This document shows, in pieces, positions 54,750-63,619 of a DNA stretch of 64,000 nucleotides. Under the pieces are notes generated by a model that had not been told where the DNA came from, ran no database searches, and was given only the letters and a program-made list of their open reading frames with translations. The translations under genes and the position numbers were made by a program. Source of the stretch: Nocardioides sp. Soil797 (GTDB lineage Bacteria; Actinomycetota; Actinomycetes; Propionibacteriales; Nocardioidaceae); NCBI GenBank assembly GCA_001429555.1, contig LMSR01000001.1, positions 242,687 to 306,686 of the forward strand, written 5' to 3'. Each line of letters begins with the position of its first letter. Within the stretch, counting starts at the first letter, position 1.

Positions 54750-55214
54750 TCAGTCGAAGTAGGCGAAGACTGATTCGGCCACACAGGCCGGCTTCTCCTG
54801 GCCCTCGATCTCGAAGGTCTGGCGGGTGCGGAACTTCGAGCCGCCGTCGAGCGGCTCCACGGCGAGCAGCTCCTGGGTCATCCGCAACCGGGCGCCGAGC
54901 TTGACCGGGGAGATGAACCGGACCTTCTCGAAGCCGTAGTTGAGAGCCAAGGAGTGGCCGCTCATCGTGAAGATCTCGTACTGGAACTTCGGGCCGAGCG
55001 AGAGCGTGTAGAGCCCGTGGGCGATGTTGGTGCCGAACGGGGAGTTGGCGCCCCGCTCGGGGTTCATGTGGATCTCCTCCCAGTCCTCGGTGGCGTCGGC
55101 AAAGCCGGTGATCCGCTCGCGGGTGATCTCGAACCAGTCGGTCGTGCCGAGCACCTGCCCCTCGAGGGCCCGGAGCTCGTCAACGCTGGTCATCACCTTG
55201 GTCTCAGTCTTCAT
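54750..55214 (-). CDS. MaoC-family dehydratase
   Basis: A 154-residue hotdog protein: DATEDWEEIHMNPERGA and IAHGLYTLSLGPKF carry the hydratase motif, and NYGFEKVRFISPVKLGARLR follows. GGGGAC precedes the ATG at 55214; the much longer open frame upstream belongs to the complement of the acyl-CoA dehydrogenase and is rejected. It would hydrate the product of the divergent acyl-CoA dehydrogenase (start 55368). Confidence 0.88.
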   Translation of the reverse strand: MKTETKVMTSVDELRALEGQVLGTTDWFEITRERITGFADATEDWEEIHMNPERGANSPFGTNIAHGLYTLSLGPKFQYEIFTMSGHSLALNYGFEKVRFISPVKLGARLRMTQELLAVEPLDGGSKFRTRQTFEIEGQEKPACVAESVFAYFD

Positions 55215-55367
55215 GTCCCCATCGAACCTCGCGGATCGCACGCCGGCGACCCTTCGCGCCGAGGCCGGTGGAGAACTCGACAGCGGCCGAGAACGTACGA
55301 CGCGGCCGACGGCAGGCGGCAGACCTACCGTCGGTGACATCAGGAAATAACTAGCTGGAGGAACACC

Positions 55368-56624
55368 ATGGACTGGTCCATCCCCGAGGACGTCACGTCC
55401 TTCATTGCCGACCTCGACGACTTCATCGACACCAAGATAAAGCCGATCGAGGAGGCCAACCCGGAGCACTTCGACCACCGGCGCGAGTTCACCCGCACGG
55501 ACCTGGAGCGGGGCGGCATCCCGACGCGGCGCTGGCGCGAGATCATGCTCGAGGCCCGCAAGCTGGCCGACGCGGCCGGCTTCTACCGCTACCCGCTGCC
55601 GAAGGAGCTCGGTGGTCAGGACGGCTCCAACGTCGCGATGGCCGTGATCCGTGAGCACCTGGCCCGTCGCGGTCCGGGCTTGCACGCGGAGCTGAGCCAC
55701 GAGGCCTCGATGGTGGCGAACGTGCCGCTGGCGCTGGTGCTGCACGAGTACGGCACACCGGAGCAGAAGGAGCAGTACCTCGAGCGGCTGGTCTCCGGCG
55801 ACATGGAGATGGCCTTCGGGCTCACCGAGCCCAACCACGGCAGCGATGTCACGTGGCTCGAGACCAAGGCGGTGCGGGACGGGGACGACTGGATCATCAC
55901 CGGCGCCAAGCGCTGGAACAGTGTCGTCGACGTCTCCGAGGTTGACCTGGTCTTCGCCCGCACCAGTGGTGAGGACGGCAAGGCCGAGGGCATCTCCGCC
56001 TTCCTGGTGCCGACGAACGCCGAGGGCTTCGAGGTGCCGTTCTACTGGTGGACCTTCAACATGCCCACCGACCACGCCGAGGTGAAGCTCAACGGGGTCC
56101 GTGTTCCGGGTGCCGCCATGGTCGGCGAGGAGGGTCGTGGCCTGGACTGTGCGCAGCTCTTCGTGCACGAGAACCGGATCCGTCAGGCGGCCAGCTCGCT
56201 CGGGGCCGCCCAGTTCTGCATCGACAAGTCGATCGAGTACACCGAGGAGCGCAGGCTCTTCGGCCAGCAGATGCGTGACTACCAGGGCGTCCAGTGGCAG
56301 CTCGTCGAGCTGCAGACCGAGGCCGAGCTGGTGCGCAACACCATCATGAAGACCGCCTGGGAGATGGATGAGCACGGCAAGACCGCGGTGAGCGACAAGG
56401 TGGCCATGGTCAACGTGCGCGGAAACCAGTTGGCCTGCAACGCGGCCGACCGGGCGATGCAGATCCACGGTGGGGTCGGCTACAGCCGGCACTACCCCTT
56501 CGAGCACATCTACCGCCACCACCGCCGCTACCGCATCACCGAGGGCTCCGACGAGCTGCAGTACCGCCGGATCGCGGCCGGCATGTGGAACTTCCGATCC
56601 GAGCCGAAGAGCTCAGCTCGCTGA
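55368..56624 (+). CDS. Acyl-CoA dehydrogenase
   Basis: A 418-residue flavoprotein. Seen: FGLTEPNHGSDVTWLETKAV, WIITGAKRWNSVV, HENRIRQAASSLG, and YRITEGSDELQYRRIAAG with the catalytic Glu. Slightly long at the N-terminus, with a helical segment (DDFIDTKIKPIEEANP). GGAGG upstream of the ATG is strong. It is divergent from the MaoC-MDR pair, and its 3' end overlaps the convergent TetR gene by 12 bp. Confidence 0.93.
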   Translation: MDWSIPEDVTSFIADLDDFIDTKIKPIEEANPEHFDHRREFTRTDLERGGIPTRRWREIMLEARKLADAAGFYRYPLPKELGGQDGSNVAMAVIREHLARRGPGLHAELSHEASMVANVPLALVLHEYGTPEQKEQYLERLVSGDMEMAFGLTEPNHGSDVTWLETKAVRDGDDWIITGAKRWNSVVDVSEVDLVFARTSGEDGKAEGISAFLVPTNAEGFEVPFYWWTFNMPTDHAEVKLNGVRVPGAAMVGEEGRGLDCAQLFVHENRIRQAASSLGAAQFCIDKSIEYTEERRLFGQQMRDYQGVQWQLVELQTEAELVRNTIMKTAWEMDEHGKTAVSDKVAMVNVRGNQLACNAADRAMQIHGGVGYSRHYPFEHIYRHHRRYRITEGSDELQYRRIAAGMWNFRSEPKSSAR

Positions 56625-57173
56625 ACCGCGGTCGCCGTACAACCCATGAAGGGTCAGTTCCAGGAGCAACTCCGCGACGGCGGGGGCAGCCAGTGCGCGC
56701 TCGGGCCACACGGCCACGGAGAACACCGTGCCGAGGCAGGCCTGGGTGGTGGCCGCCACCGTCGGCGCGGGGAGTCCCGGGAAACGGGCGGCGACCAATG
56801 CCTCCCAGCTGCGGGTGTACTGCCCGCGGCGACGGGTGAAGGCCTTCGACCACGGCTCAGCCAGCGAACGCACCTCGCGCTGGTGGAGCGTGACCAGCTG
56901 CCGGTTCTCCAAGGCGAAGTCGATGTGGTGACGGATCGCGCGTCGCAACTCGGTGTCGGGGTCCTCGCCGGTGGGGCGGGTGGCCGCCAGCAGCTCGTCC
57001 ATCGCCTCGTTGAGCAGGGTGGCCAGGATCTCGTCCTTGCCGGAGAAGTGCCGATAGATCGAGGGGCCGCTCAGGCCGGCGCGCTTGCCGAGCTCGTCGA
57101 CGCCGACGCCGTGGAAGCCCTTCTCATGAAAGGCCGTGGCGGCCGCGTCGAGAATTGTCCGGTGGCGTCCCAC
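56613..57173 (-). CDS. TetR-family transcriptional regulator
   Basis: A 186-residue regulator: HTH about residues 4-50 (HRTILDAAATAFHEKGFHGVGVDELGKRAGLSGPSIYRHFSGKDEIL), then a helical ligand domain typical of acyl-CoA-responsive actinobacterial TetR proteins. GTG start at 57173 is supported by TACGGT 6 nt upstream; an in-frame alternative at 57281 is less likely. The palindrome GAACGATCGTTC just upstream is its probable autoregulatory site. It may control the convergent or divergent acyl-CoA genes. Confidence 0.88.
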   Translation of the reverse strand: MGRHRTILDAAATAFHEKGFHGVGVDELGKRAGLSGPSIYRHFSGKDEILATLLNEAMDELLAATRPTGEDPDTELRRAIRHHIDFALENRQLVTLHQREVRSLAEPWSKAFTRRRGQYTRSWEALVAARFPGLPAPTVAATTQACLGTVFSVAVWPERALAAPAVAELLLELTLHGLYGDRGSAS

Positions 57174-57179
57174 GGCGGC

Positions 57180-57185
57180 ACCGTA
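57180..57185 (-). promoter_or_regulatory. -10 element (TACGGT) of a likely leaderless promoter for the tetR-type gene
   Basis: TACGGT-GCCGCC-GTG on the reverse strand. Decides the start of the TetR gene. Confidence 0.5.
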
Positions 57186-57196
57186 GCATGGTCCCG

Positions 57197-57208
57197 GAAC
57201 GATCGTTC
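57197..57208. promoter_or_regulatory. Palindromic operator GAACGATCGTTC
   Basis: A perfect 12-bp palindrome 11 bp upstream of the reverse -10 and 64 bp upstream of the LuxR-type start, so bound TetR could repress both directions. Confidence 0.6.
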
Positions 57209-57271
57209 GCATGAGGCGTACGTCGTCCCGGTGCCGGGGGCGGTCGCCGCCCGGAGTCAGGAGGGAAGCTG

Positions 57272-58480
57272 ATGCAGTCATCGTCCGCGGACGCGTCCCG
57301 GCGGCGCTCGGAGCTGGTCGTCCAGGGCAAGGCCGCCTTCACGACCGCGATCCGCCTGGTCGAGTCGATGCCGATGACCGAGCATGCCGCGGACGAGTTC
57401 GCCGAGCTGGAGCACACACCTTCGGGTGAGCTGCGGACGCTGGACGGACAGTTGACGATCGTCGCGGGCATGATGCGCGAGCGGCTGGGGGACCCTGCCC
57501 ATGAAGTCAGCAGGAAGCAGGTCGTGGAGTTGAGCGAGACGCTGCATGCGGTCCACCAGGTCCGATTCTCGATCCATGACGTCCTGGGCCATGAGCGGCT
57601 GCGTCGTCTCGATCAGCTCGACGGCGAGCTGGCCAAGCTGCGTCGGATCACCGACCAGGACGAGCTGCTCGAGAGGGTCTGCGAGTCGGCGGCGGCGGGT
57701 GGGGGCTTCGAGGGCGTGATGCTCTCGCGCGTGGAGGAAGGAATGTGGCGCCCGTGGCGCGCCCACTCGATCCGCAACGGTCCGCCCGAGCGTGCCTTCG
57801 CCGCCTGGATCAAGGAAGTGCCAGAGATCCAGCTCTCCCACATGCTCCTGGAGAGCGAGGTCGTACGCCGTCGCGAGCCGGCCATGGTTGCCGACGCAAG
57901 CAGCGACAGTCGGGTCTACCAACCGCTGGCGCAGGCGGCCGCGCAGACGTCGTACGTCGTCGCGCCGCTGATCGCGGGAGACCGGGTGATCGGGCTGTTG
58001 CACGCCGACAACCGGGGCCATGACGTCGTCGAGCTCGACCGCGACATCCTGTGGTTCTATGCGGTCGGGTTCGCCCAGATCTTCGAGCGTGCCGTGCTGC
58101 TCGGTCGGTTGCGCGACCAGCGTGCGGAGGTGATGCGGGTGATGCAGACGGTCGAGGCGGTGCTCGATGACCTCGCCTCCAGTGAGATCGACCTCGCCAC
58201 GCGGCAGGAGACAACCGTCCTGGCAGTCAGTCGTCCGCTGCGCCCGGTCGCGATCGACCGTCCGGCCGTGCTCGAGGGGCTGCTGACCAGCCGCGAGCTC
58301 GAGGTGCTGGCGTTGATGGCGACCGGGGCCACCAACGAACGCATCGGACAGCGGCTGGTGATCGCCGTGGGAACGGTGAAGTCACACGTCAAGCAGATCC
58401 TGCGCAAGCTGCGGGTCGAGAACCGTGCCGAGGCGATCTCGCAGTACCTCCGGTTGACGATCGGTGCCCGCGAGGACTGA
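57272..58480 (+). CDS. LuxR-family regulator with GAF domain
   Basis: A 402-residue protein. GAF-like domain about residues 130-275 (FEGVMLSRVEEGMWRPWRAHS ... TSYVVAPLIAGDRVIGLLHADNRG). LuxR helix-turn-helix about 335-390 (LTSRELEVLALMATGATNERIGQRLVIAVGTVKSHVKQILRKL). It is a clear paralogue of the regulator at 37139-38257. AGGAGGG precedes the ATG. It is upstream of a CoA ligase-acyl-CoA dehydrogenase operon, separated by a repeat array, and may respond to its substrate. Confidence 0.88.
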   Translation: MQSSSADASRRRSELVVQGKAAFTTAIRLVESMPMTEHAADEFAELEHTPSGELRTLDGQLTIVAGMMRERLGDPAHEVSRKQVVELSETLHAVHQVRFSIHDVLGHERLRRLDQLDGELAKLRRITDQDELLERVCESAAAGGGFEGVMLSRVEEGMWRPWRAHSIRNGPPERAFAAWIKEVPEIQLSHMLLESEVVRRREPAMVADASSDSRVYQPLAQAAAQTSYVVAPLIAGDRVIGLLHADNRGHDVVELDRDILWFYAVGFAQIFERAVLLGRLRDQRAEVMRVMQTVEAVLDDLASSEIDLATRQETTVLAVSRPLRPVAIDRPAVLEGLLTSRELEVLALMATGATNERIGQRLVIAVGTVKSHVKQILRKLRVENRAEAISQYLRLTIGARED

Positions 58481-58493
58481 TCCGGCTTCTGGG

Positions 58494-58650
58494 GGTTGGT
58501 CCCGGGGCCCGAAGCCCGCAGGTGCGTGGTTGTGACGGTGTGCGGGGGTTGGTGGGGGCCCGAAGCCCGCAGGTGCGTGGTTGTGACGGTGTGCGGGGGT
58601 TGGTGGGGGCCCGAAGCCCGCAGGTGCGTGGTTGTGACCGGCCCGGGGCC
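58494..58650. repeat. 51-bp-period array, locus 2 (core GCAGGTGCGTGGTTGTGAC)
   Basis: Three cores start at 58518, 58569 and 58620, exactly 51 bp apart. Here the 32-bp intervals are also identical. The core matches that of the array at 49360 in 16 of 19 positions and the period is the same, so the two arrays are related. Confidence 0.88.
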
Positions 58651-58667
58651 CGCCCTCGCGGCAGCCA

Positions 58668-58696
58668 TTGCCTATTCGGTCTGACCATTGTAATGT
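58668..58696 (+). promoter_or_regulatory. Sigma-70-type promoter with embedded GGTCTGACC operator, CoA-ligase gene 2
   Basis: TTGCCT (58668-58673) and TAATGT (58691-58696) are 17 bp apart, and GGTC-T-GACC (58678-58686) sits 4 bp from each. The positions are identical to those at 45275-45303. Confidence 0.72.
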
Positions 58697-58769
58697 CAAG
58701 ACCAGTTGTGTTGCCGTTCTCCCGGCCGGCAGCACCCCATCGCATTCGGCTTCCGATCAGGAGGAACCC

Positions 58770-60443
58770 ATGGCGCTCGCCACGGTGCACGACCGCTACA
58801 CCGACGAACAGATCGCCGAGTTCCATGAGCAGGGCTTGTGGACCGACGACACACTCTTCTCCCTGATCGAGAAGCAGGCAGACTCCCAGCCGGACAAGGT
58901 GTTCGGCACAGACGGCACGTCGTCGCTGACCTACCACGAGCTCCGCGAGCGGGTGCTGGCCCTGGCCGTCGGCCTGCGTCGCCGCGGAATCGGGCCCGGT
59001 GACCGGGTCGCCGTACAGCTGCCGAGCTGGACCGAGTTCTTCGTGATCAGCGCCGCGATCGCGCGCATCGGGGCGATCGTCGTGCCGATCATGCCGATCT
59101 ATCGTCGCGAGGAAGTCGCCTACATGGTCCAGAAGGCCGGCGCCAAGGCTGCCTTCACCGCCTCGAACTACCGCGGTTTCGACCACGCCAAGATGTTCCA
59201 CGACGTGGCCACCGGCTCCGGCCTCCTCGACACCGTCGTCGTCGTACGCCGTGAGGGCGAGCTGCACGGCGACTCGGTCGACCTCGACGACCTGATGGTC
59301 AGCCTGCCCCGTGCCGAGGCAGACGCCGAGATCGGCGAGGGCGTGGGCGCCGACGAGCCGTTCGTGATCGTGTTCAGCTCCGGCACCACCTCACGCCCCA
59401 AGGGCTGTCTGCACACCTTCAACACGATGGCCTGCGGCGCGCGACTGCTCGGCAAGGGGTGGAACTACACCGACCAGGACGTGCAGTTCGGCCCGTCCCC
59501 CGTCACCCACACCACCGGCCTCGTCACCAGCTTCCTGCTGCCGCTCACCCACGGCGCCGCCAGCCACCTGATGGAGCGCTGGGAGCCCAAGGAGGGCCTG
59601 GCCCGGATCGCGAAGTTCAAGTGCACCGCGTGCGTGAGCGCGACGACGTTCCTGCAGATGGTGCTCGACGTCTATGACCCCGAGGTCCACGACGCCACCA
59701 GCATGAGGTTCTGGACGTCGGCCGGAGCGCCGATCCCGGCCAGCTTCGTCGAGGCCGCCCGCACCGCGATCCCCAACATGGCCGTGCTCAGCCTCTATGG
59801 CCGGACCGAGAACATCACCACCACGATGTGCACCCTCGACGACGACCCGGCCCGCTCGCTCACCTCCGACGGCAAGGCCCTGCCGATGCAGGAGGTCGCC
59901 GTCGTCGACCAGTTCGGTGAGGAGCTCCCGCGCGGTGAGGAGGGTGACATCGCCTATCGCGGAGCGATGAACTGCCTCGAATACATCGGCCAGCCCGAGG
60001 AGACCGCGGCGAACTACACGGCCGCCGGCTTCCACAAGTCCGGTGACCTGGGCCGCATGGACGACGACGGCTACGTCCGGGTCACCGGCCGGCTCAAGGA
60101 CATCGTGATCCGCGGAGGGATGAACATCAGCGTGCGCGCCGTCGAGGACTCCCTCTCGGCCCGGCCCGACGTCAACCAGGTCGCGCTGGTGGCCATGCCT
60201 GACCCCCACCTGGGTGAGAGGGTCTGCTGCTACCTCGTGATGCACGAGGGCAACCCGGTGCTGACCCTCGAGCAGATCCGCGAGCACCTCCTCGGCGAGG
60301 GCATGGCGATCCAGAAGGTGCCCGAGCGCCTCGAGATCATCGATGCGTTGCCCACCACGGCGACGGGCAAGATCCAGAAGCACGTGCTTCGCGCCGACAT
60401 CGCCGCGAAGCTCGAGGCCGACCAGACGGACGAGGCTGTCTGA
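58770..60443 (+). CDS. AMP-dependent acyl-CoA ligase, paralogue 2
   Basis: A 557-residue adenylating ligase. Seen: FVIVFSSGTTSRPKGCLHTFNT (A3, with Ser for Thr), LYGRTENITTTMC (A5), FHKSGDLGRMDDDGYVRVTGRLKDIVIRGGMNISVRAVE (A8) and TTATGKIQKHVLR (A10 Lys). Paralogue of the ligase at 45353 along its whole length. AGGAGG lies at 58759-58764. The stop overlaps the acyl-CoA dehydrogenase start by 1 bp. Confidence 0.93.
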   Translation: MALATVHDRYTDEQIAEFHEQGLWTDDTLFSLIEKQADSQPDKVFGTDGTSSLTYHELRERVLALAVGLRRRGIGPGDRVAVQLPSWTEFFVISAAIARIGAIVVPIMPIYRREEVAYMVQKAGAKAAFTASNYRGFDHAKMFHDVATGSGLLDTVVVVRREGELHGDSVDLDDLMVSLPRAEADAEIGEGVGADEPFVIVFSSGTTSRPKGCLHTFNTMACGARLLGKGWNYTDQDVQFGPSPVTHTTGLVTSFLLPLTHGAASHLMERWEPKEGLARIAKFKCTACVSATTFLQMVLDVYDPEVHDATSMRFWTSAGAPIPASFVEAARTAIPNMAVLSLYGRTENITTTMCTLDDDPARSLTSDGKALPMQEVAVVDQFGEELPRGEEGDIAYRGAMNCLEYIGQPEETAANYTAAGFHKSGDLGRMDDDGYVRVTGRLKDIVIRGGMNISVRAVEDSLSARPDVNQVALVAMPDPHLGERVCCYLVMHEGNPVLTLEQIREHLLGEGMAIQKVPERLEIIDALPTTATGKIQKHVLRADIAAKLEADQTDEAV

Positions 60444-61642
60444 TGGAGCTCATCGACACACCGGAAGAGGCGGAGTTCCGCCAGCGGGTGCGTGGCTTCC
60501 TCGACGAGGCCCTGCCGCAGCTGGCCTGGCCGGAGCCCAGCGACCTGACCGAGAAGGTGCCGTTCTGGCAGCAGTGGCAACGGCTGCTCTTCGACGCCGG
60601 GCTGGCCGGCATCACCTGGCCGAAGGAGTACGGCGGACAGGGCCTCGGCGAGAGCCTGCGGGCCATCTTCGCCGAGGAGTGCGACCGCGCCGGCGCACCC
60701 GAGCGACTCAACATCATCGGTGAGGACTTCTGCGGGCCGACCATCGCCCACTTCGGCACCGACGGCCAGAAGCAGCGACTGCTCGAGCCGATCCTCAAGG
60801 GTGAGGAGATCTGGTGCCAGCTCTTCTCCGAGCCGGACGCCGGCTCCGACCTGGCCAGCCTGCGCACCAAGGCGGTCAAGGTCGAGGGCGGCTGGAAGAT
60901 CAACGGACAGAAGATCTGGACCAGCCGGGCCCAGATCGCCGCCCATGCGATCCTGCTGGCCCGCACCGGTGGCAGCGACCCGGACAAGAGGCGACACAAG
61001 GGCATCACGTTCTTCCTGCTGCCGATGGACTCCGAGGGCGTCACGGTGCGTCCGCTGCGGCACATGCTCGGCGAGGCGGAGTTCAACGAGGTGTTCCTCG
61101 ACGACGTCTTCGTCCCCGACGAACTCGTCGTGGGCGAGATCGACGGCGGCTGGAAGGTCACCATGGGCACGCTCGCCTTCGAGCGGGTCGCCATCGCCAC
61201 CGGCCGGGTGAACACCACCAAGGCAGTCGCCGACATCATCGACGACGTACGTCACCTGCGTGACGACGACGGCGAGCCGCTGGGTGCCAAGCCCGCCGTG
61301 CGCCAGAAGGTTGCCGACCTGTGGTCGCGGGCGATGATCCACAACGCCATCGGCCAGCGGGTGATCACGGGCGTCGACGCCGGGGCCCCTCCCGGCCCGG
61401 TGACCTCGATCGGCAAGCTCTGGTTCTGCCCCCTGGTCGAGGATCTGGCCGACTTCCGGCTCTCGCTGGCGCCCCTGGGCGGCCAGTTCGACCTGCACGA
61501 CGAGGCAGCCACCGGGCTCGACGACGTCCGTTCCTGGCTGCGACTCGCCAACCAGTCGCGCGGCACCGCGATCGCCGGCGGCTCGACCTACATCCAGCGC
61601 AACATCGCAGCCGAGCGCATTCTCGGCATGCCCCGCTCCTGA
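60443..61642 (+). CDS. Acyl-CoA dehydrogenase
   Basis: A 399-residue member. Seen: FSEPDAGSDLASLRTKAV, KINGQKIWTSRAQ, and the C-terminal IAGGSTYIQRNIAAERILGMPR. That last motif is the AGGT-EIQRNI form of the long-/branched-chain and ACAD10-like group, where the catalytic acid comes from another helix; the usual Glu of EIQ is Tyr here. It is coupled to the ligase by TGATG, so it probably oxidises the ligase product. Confidence 0.92.
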   Translation: MELIDTPEEAEFRQRVRGFLDEALPQLAWPEPSDLTEKVPFWQQWQRLLFDAGLAGITWPKEYGGQGLGESLRAIFAEECDRAGAPERLNIIGEDFCGPTIAHFGTDGQKQRLLEPILKGEEIWCQLFSEPDAGSDLASLRTKAVKVEGGWKINGQKIWTSRAQIAAHAILLARTGGSDPDKRRHKGITFFLLPMDSEGVTVRPLRHMLGEAEFNEVFLDDVFVPDELVVGEIDGGWKVTMGTLAFERVAIATGRVNTTKAVADIIDDVRHLRDDDGEPLGAKPAVRQKVADLWSRAMIHNAIGQRVITGVDAGAPPGPVTSIGKLWFCPLVEDLADFRLSLAPLGGQFDLHDEAATGLDDVRSWLRLANQSRGTAIAGGSTYIQRNIAAERILGMPRS

Positions 61643-61652
61643 GGAGATCCCG

Positions 61653-63596
61653 ATGACCTACGTGTGGCAGCCGGACGACGACTACCTGACGAACTCCAAC
61701 GTGGCAAGGCTCATGCGCACCTTGGGTGTCACCACGGCCGACGAGCTCCGAGCAGCCTCGGTGGCCGACATCGGTGCCTTCTGGGACACCGTGGTCACCG
61801 ACCTCGAGATCCCGTTCCACACCCCCTACACCCGGCCCGTCGATCTCAGCCGCGGGATCAAGTGGCCCGAGTGGTTCGTCGACGGCGGACTCAACGCGGT
61901 CGACGCCTGCCTCGGCAAGTGGGTGGCGCGCACTCCTGACGCGCCCGCCGTGGTGCACGAGGCCGAGGACGGCACGACCCACACGCTGAGCTACGCCGAG
62001 CTCGCCGACCGTGTGGCCCGGGTCCGCGGTGGGCTCCGGTCGCTGGGCATCGGCAAGGGCGATGCCGTGGCGATCTACCTCCCCATGACACCCGAGGCCG
62101 TGGTGGCGACGTACGCCGTCGCGAGCCTCGGGGCTCTACTCGTGCCGCTGTTCTCCGGATTCGCGGCCCCGGCGATCGCCAGCCGGATCCAGGACGCGGC
62201 GGCCAAGGCGGTGATCACCGCCGACGGCACCATCCGCCGCCGCAAGGAGGCCGCGATGCTGCCCCAGCTGCGGACCGCGATGGCCGGCTGCCCGAGCGTC
62301 GAGCACGTGGTGGTCGTCGACAACCTCGGCGCCGGCCTCGAGCTGGGCGAGGGTGAAGTGGCGTGGGCCGACCTGGTCGCCGGTGAGCCGGACGACGTCG
62401 TCGAGCCGACCGCGGCCGGAGACGTGCTGCTGCTCGCCTACACCTCCGGCACCACCGGCAAGCCCAAGGGTGCCGTGCACACCCACGCCGGCTTCGTGGC
62501 GAAGACCGCGTCCGAGGTCTCCTACGGCTTCGAGATGGGCCCGGGGCGCACGTTCTGCTGGATCACCGACATGGGCTGGATCATGGGCCCCCTCTCGATC
62601 TTCGGCACCCACGGCACCGGCGGCACCCTGCTGCTCTACGAGGGCTCGCCCGACGTGCCCGACACCGGCCGGCTCTGGGAGCTGGTCGAGCGACACCGGG
62701 TGTCGATGCTGGGCGTCAGCCCCACGCTGATCCGCACCCTACGTGCGGCCGGGGGAGTCCCCGAGCGCGATCTGTCGAGCGTGCGGGTGCTGGGTTCCAC
62801 CGGTGAGCCCTGGGATCCGGAGTCCTACGAGTGGCTGGCCCGCGACGTCTTCGGCAGCCGAGTGCCGATCATCAACTTCTCCGGCGGCACCGAGGTGGGC
62901 GGCTCGTTCCTGTGCCCCTACCCGGTCGAGGAGATCCGCAGCTGCTCACTCGGTGGACCGGCTCTGGGCATGGACGTCGACGTGGTCGACGACGACGCCC
63001 AGTCGGTGCGTGGACAGATCGGTGAGCTGGTCTGCCGCCAGCCGTGGCCGTCGATGACCCGCGGCGTCTGGAACGACAACGCCGAGGGGGAGCGCTTCCA
63101 CGAGGCCTACTTCTCCACGTTCCCCGACCTGTGGCGCCACGGTGACTTCGCGCTCGTCGACGACGAGGGCAGCTGGTTCATCCTGGGCCGCTCCGACGAC
63201 GTGATGAACGTGGCCGGCAAGCGCGTCGCGCCCGCTGAGATCGAGTCCGTCGTCGCCGTCGACGCCGCCATCGCTGAGTCGGCCGTGGTCGGCATCCCCG
63301 ACGCCACCAAGGGCGAGGCGGTCTGGGTCTTCTACGTCGCCAAGGGCGACGTGGACCCGGCGCAGGACGCCGAGGTCGCAACCCGGGTGCGCGGCCTGGT
63401 GGCCGACGGTGTGGGCAAGCCGTTCGCACCCAGCCAGGTGGTGCGCGTGGAGCGCCTGCCCAAGACCCGCTCGGCGAAGATCCTGCGCCGCGCGATCCGG
63501 GCGGCCGTGCTCGACACCGACGCCGGCGACCTTTCCGGAGCCGAGAACCCCCAGGCCGTCGACGAGATCCGTGAACTGGTCAAGGACCTGCGGTGA
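61653..63596 (+). CDS. Acetyl-CoA synthetase-like AMP-dependent ligase
   Basis: A 647-residue adenylating enzyme of the acetyl/propionyl-CoA synthetase branch. Seen: an N-terminal ACS-type domain (residues 1-85, FWDTVVTDLEIPF), A3 LLAYTSGTTGKPKGAVHTHAGF, WITDMGWIMGPL, INFSGGTEVGGSF, A8 WRHGDFALVDDEGSWFILGRSDDVMNVAGKRVAPAEIE and A10 KTRSAKILRRAIR with the catalytic Lys. It lies 10 bp after the acyl-CoA dehydrogenase stop, with GAGGAG upstream. It could activate a short acid released or used by the pathway. Confidence 0.92.
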   Translation: MTYVWQPDDDYLTNSNVARLMRTLGVTTADELRAASVADIGAFWDTVVTDLEIPFHTPYTRPVDLSRGIKWPEWFVDGGLNAVDACLGKWVARTPDAPAVVHEAEDGTTHTLSYAELADRVARVRGGLRSLGIGKGDAVAIYLPMTPEAVVATYAVASLGALLVPLFSGFAAPAIASRIQDAAAKAVITADGTIRRRKEAAMLPQLRTAMAGCPSVEHVVVVDNLGAGLELGEGEVAWADLVAGEPDDVVEPTAAGDVLLLAYTSGTTGKPKGAVHTHAGFVAKTASEVSYGFEMGPGRTFCWITDMGWIMGPLSIFGTHGTGGTLLLYEGSPDVPDTGRLWELVERHRVSMLGVSPTLIRTLRAAGGVPERDLSSVRVLGSTGEPWDPESYEWLARDVFGSRVPIINFSGGTEVGGSFLCPYPVEEIRSCSLGGPALGMDVDVVDDDAQSVRGQIGELVCRQPWPSMTRGVWNDNAEGERFHEAYFSTFPDLWRHGDFALVDDEGSWFILGRSDDVMNVAGKRVAPAEIESVVAVDAAIAESAVVGIPDATKGEAVWVFYVAKGDVDPAQDAEVATRVRGLVADGVGKPFAPSQVVRVERLPKTRSAKILRRAIRAAVLDTDAGDLSGAENPQAVDEIRELVKDLR

Positions 63597-63619
63597 CGGC
63601 CGCGGCGGTGCGGCCGGGC

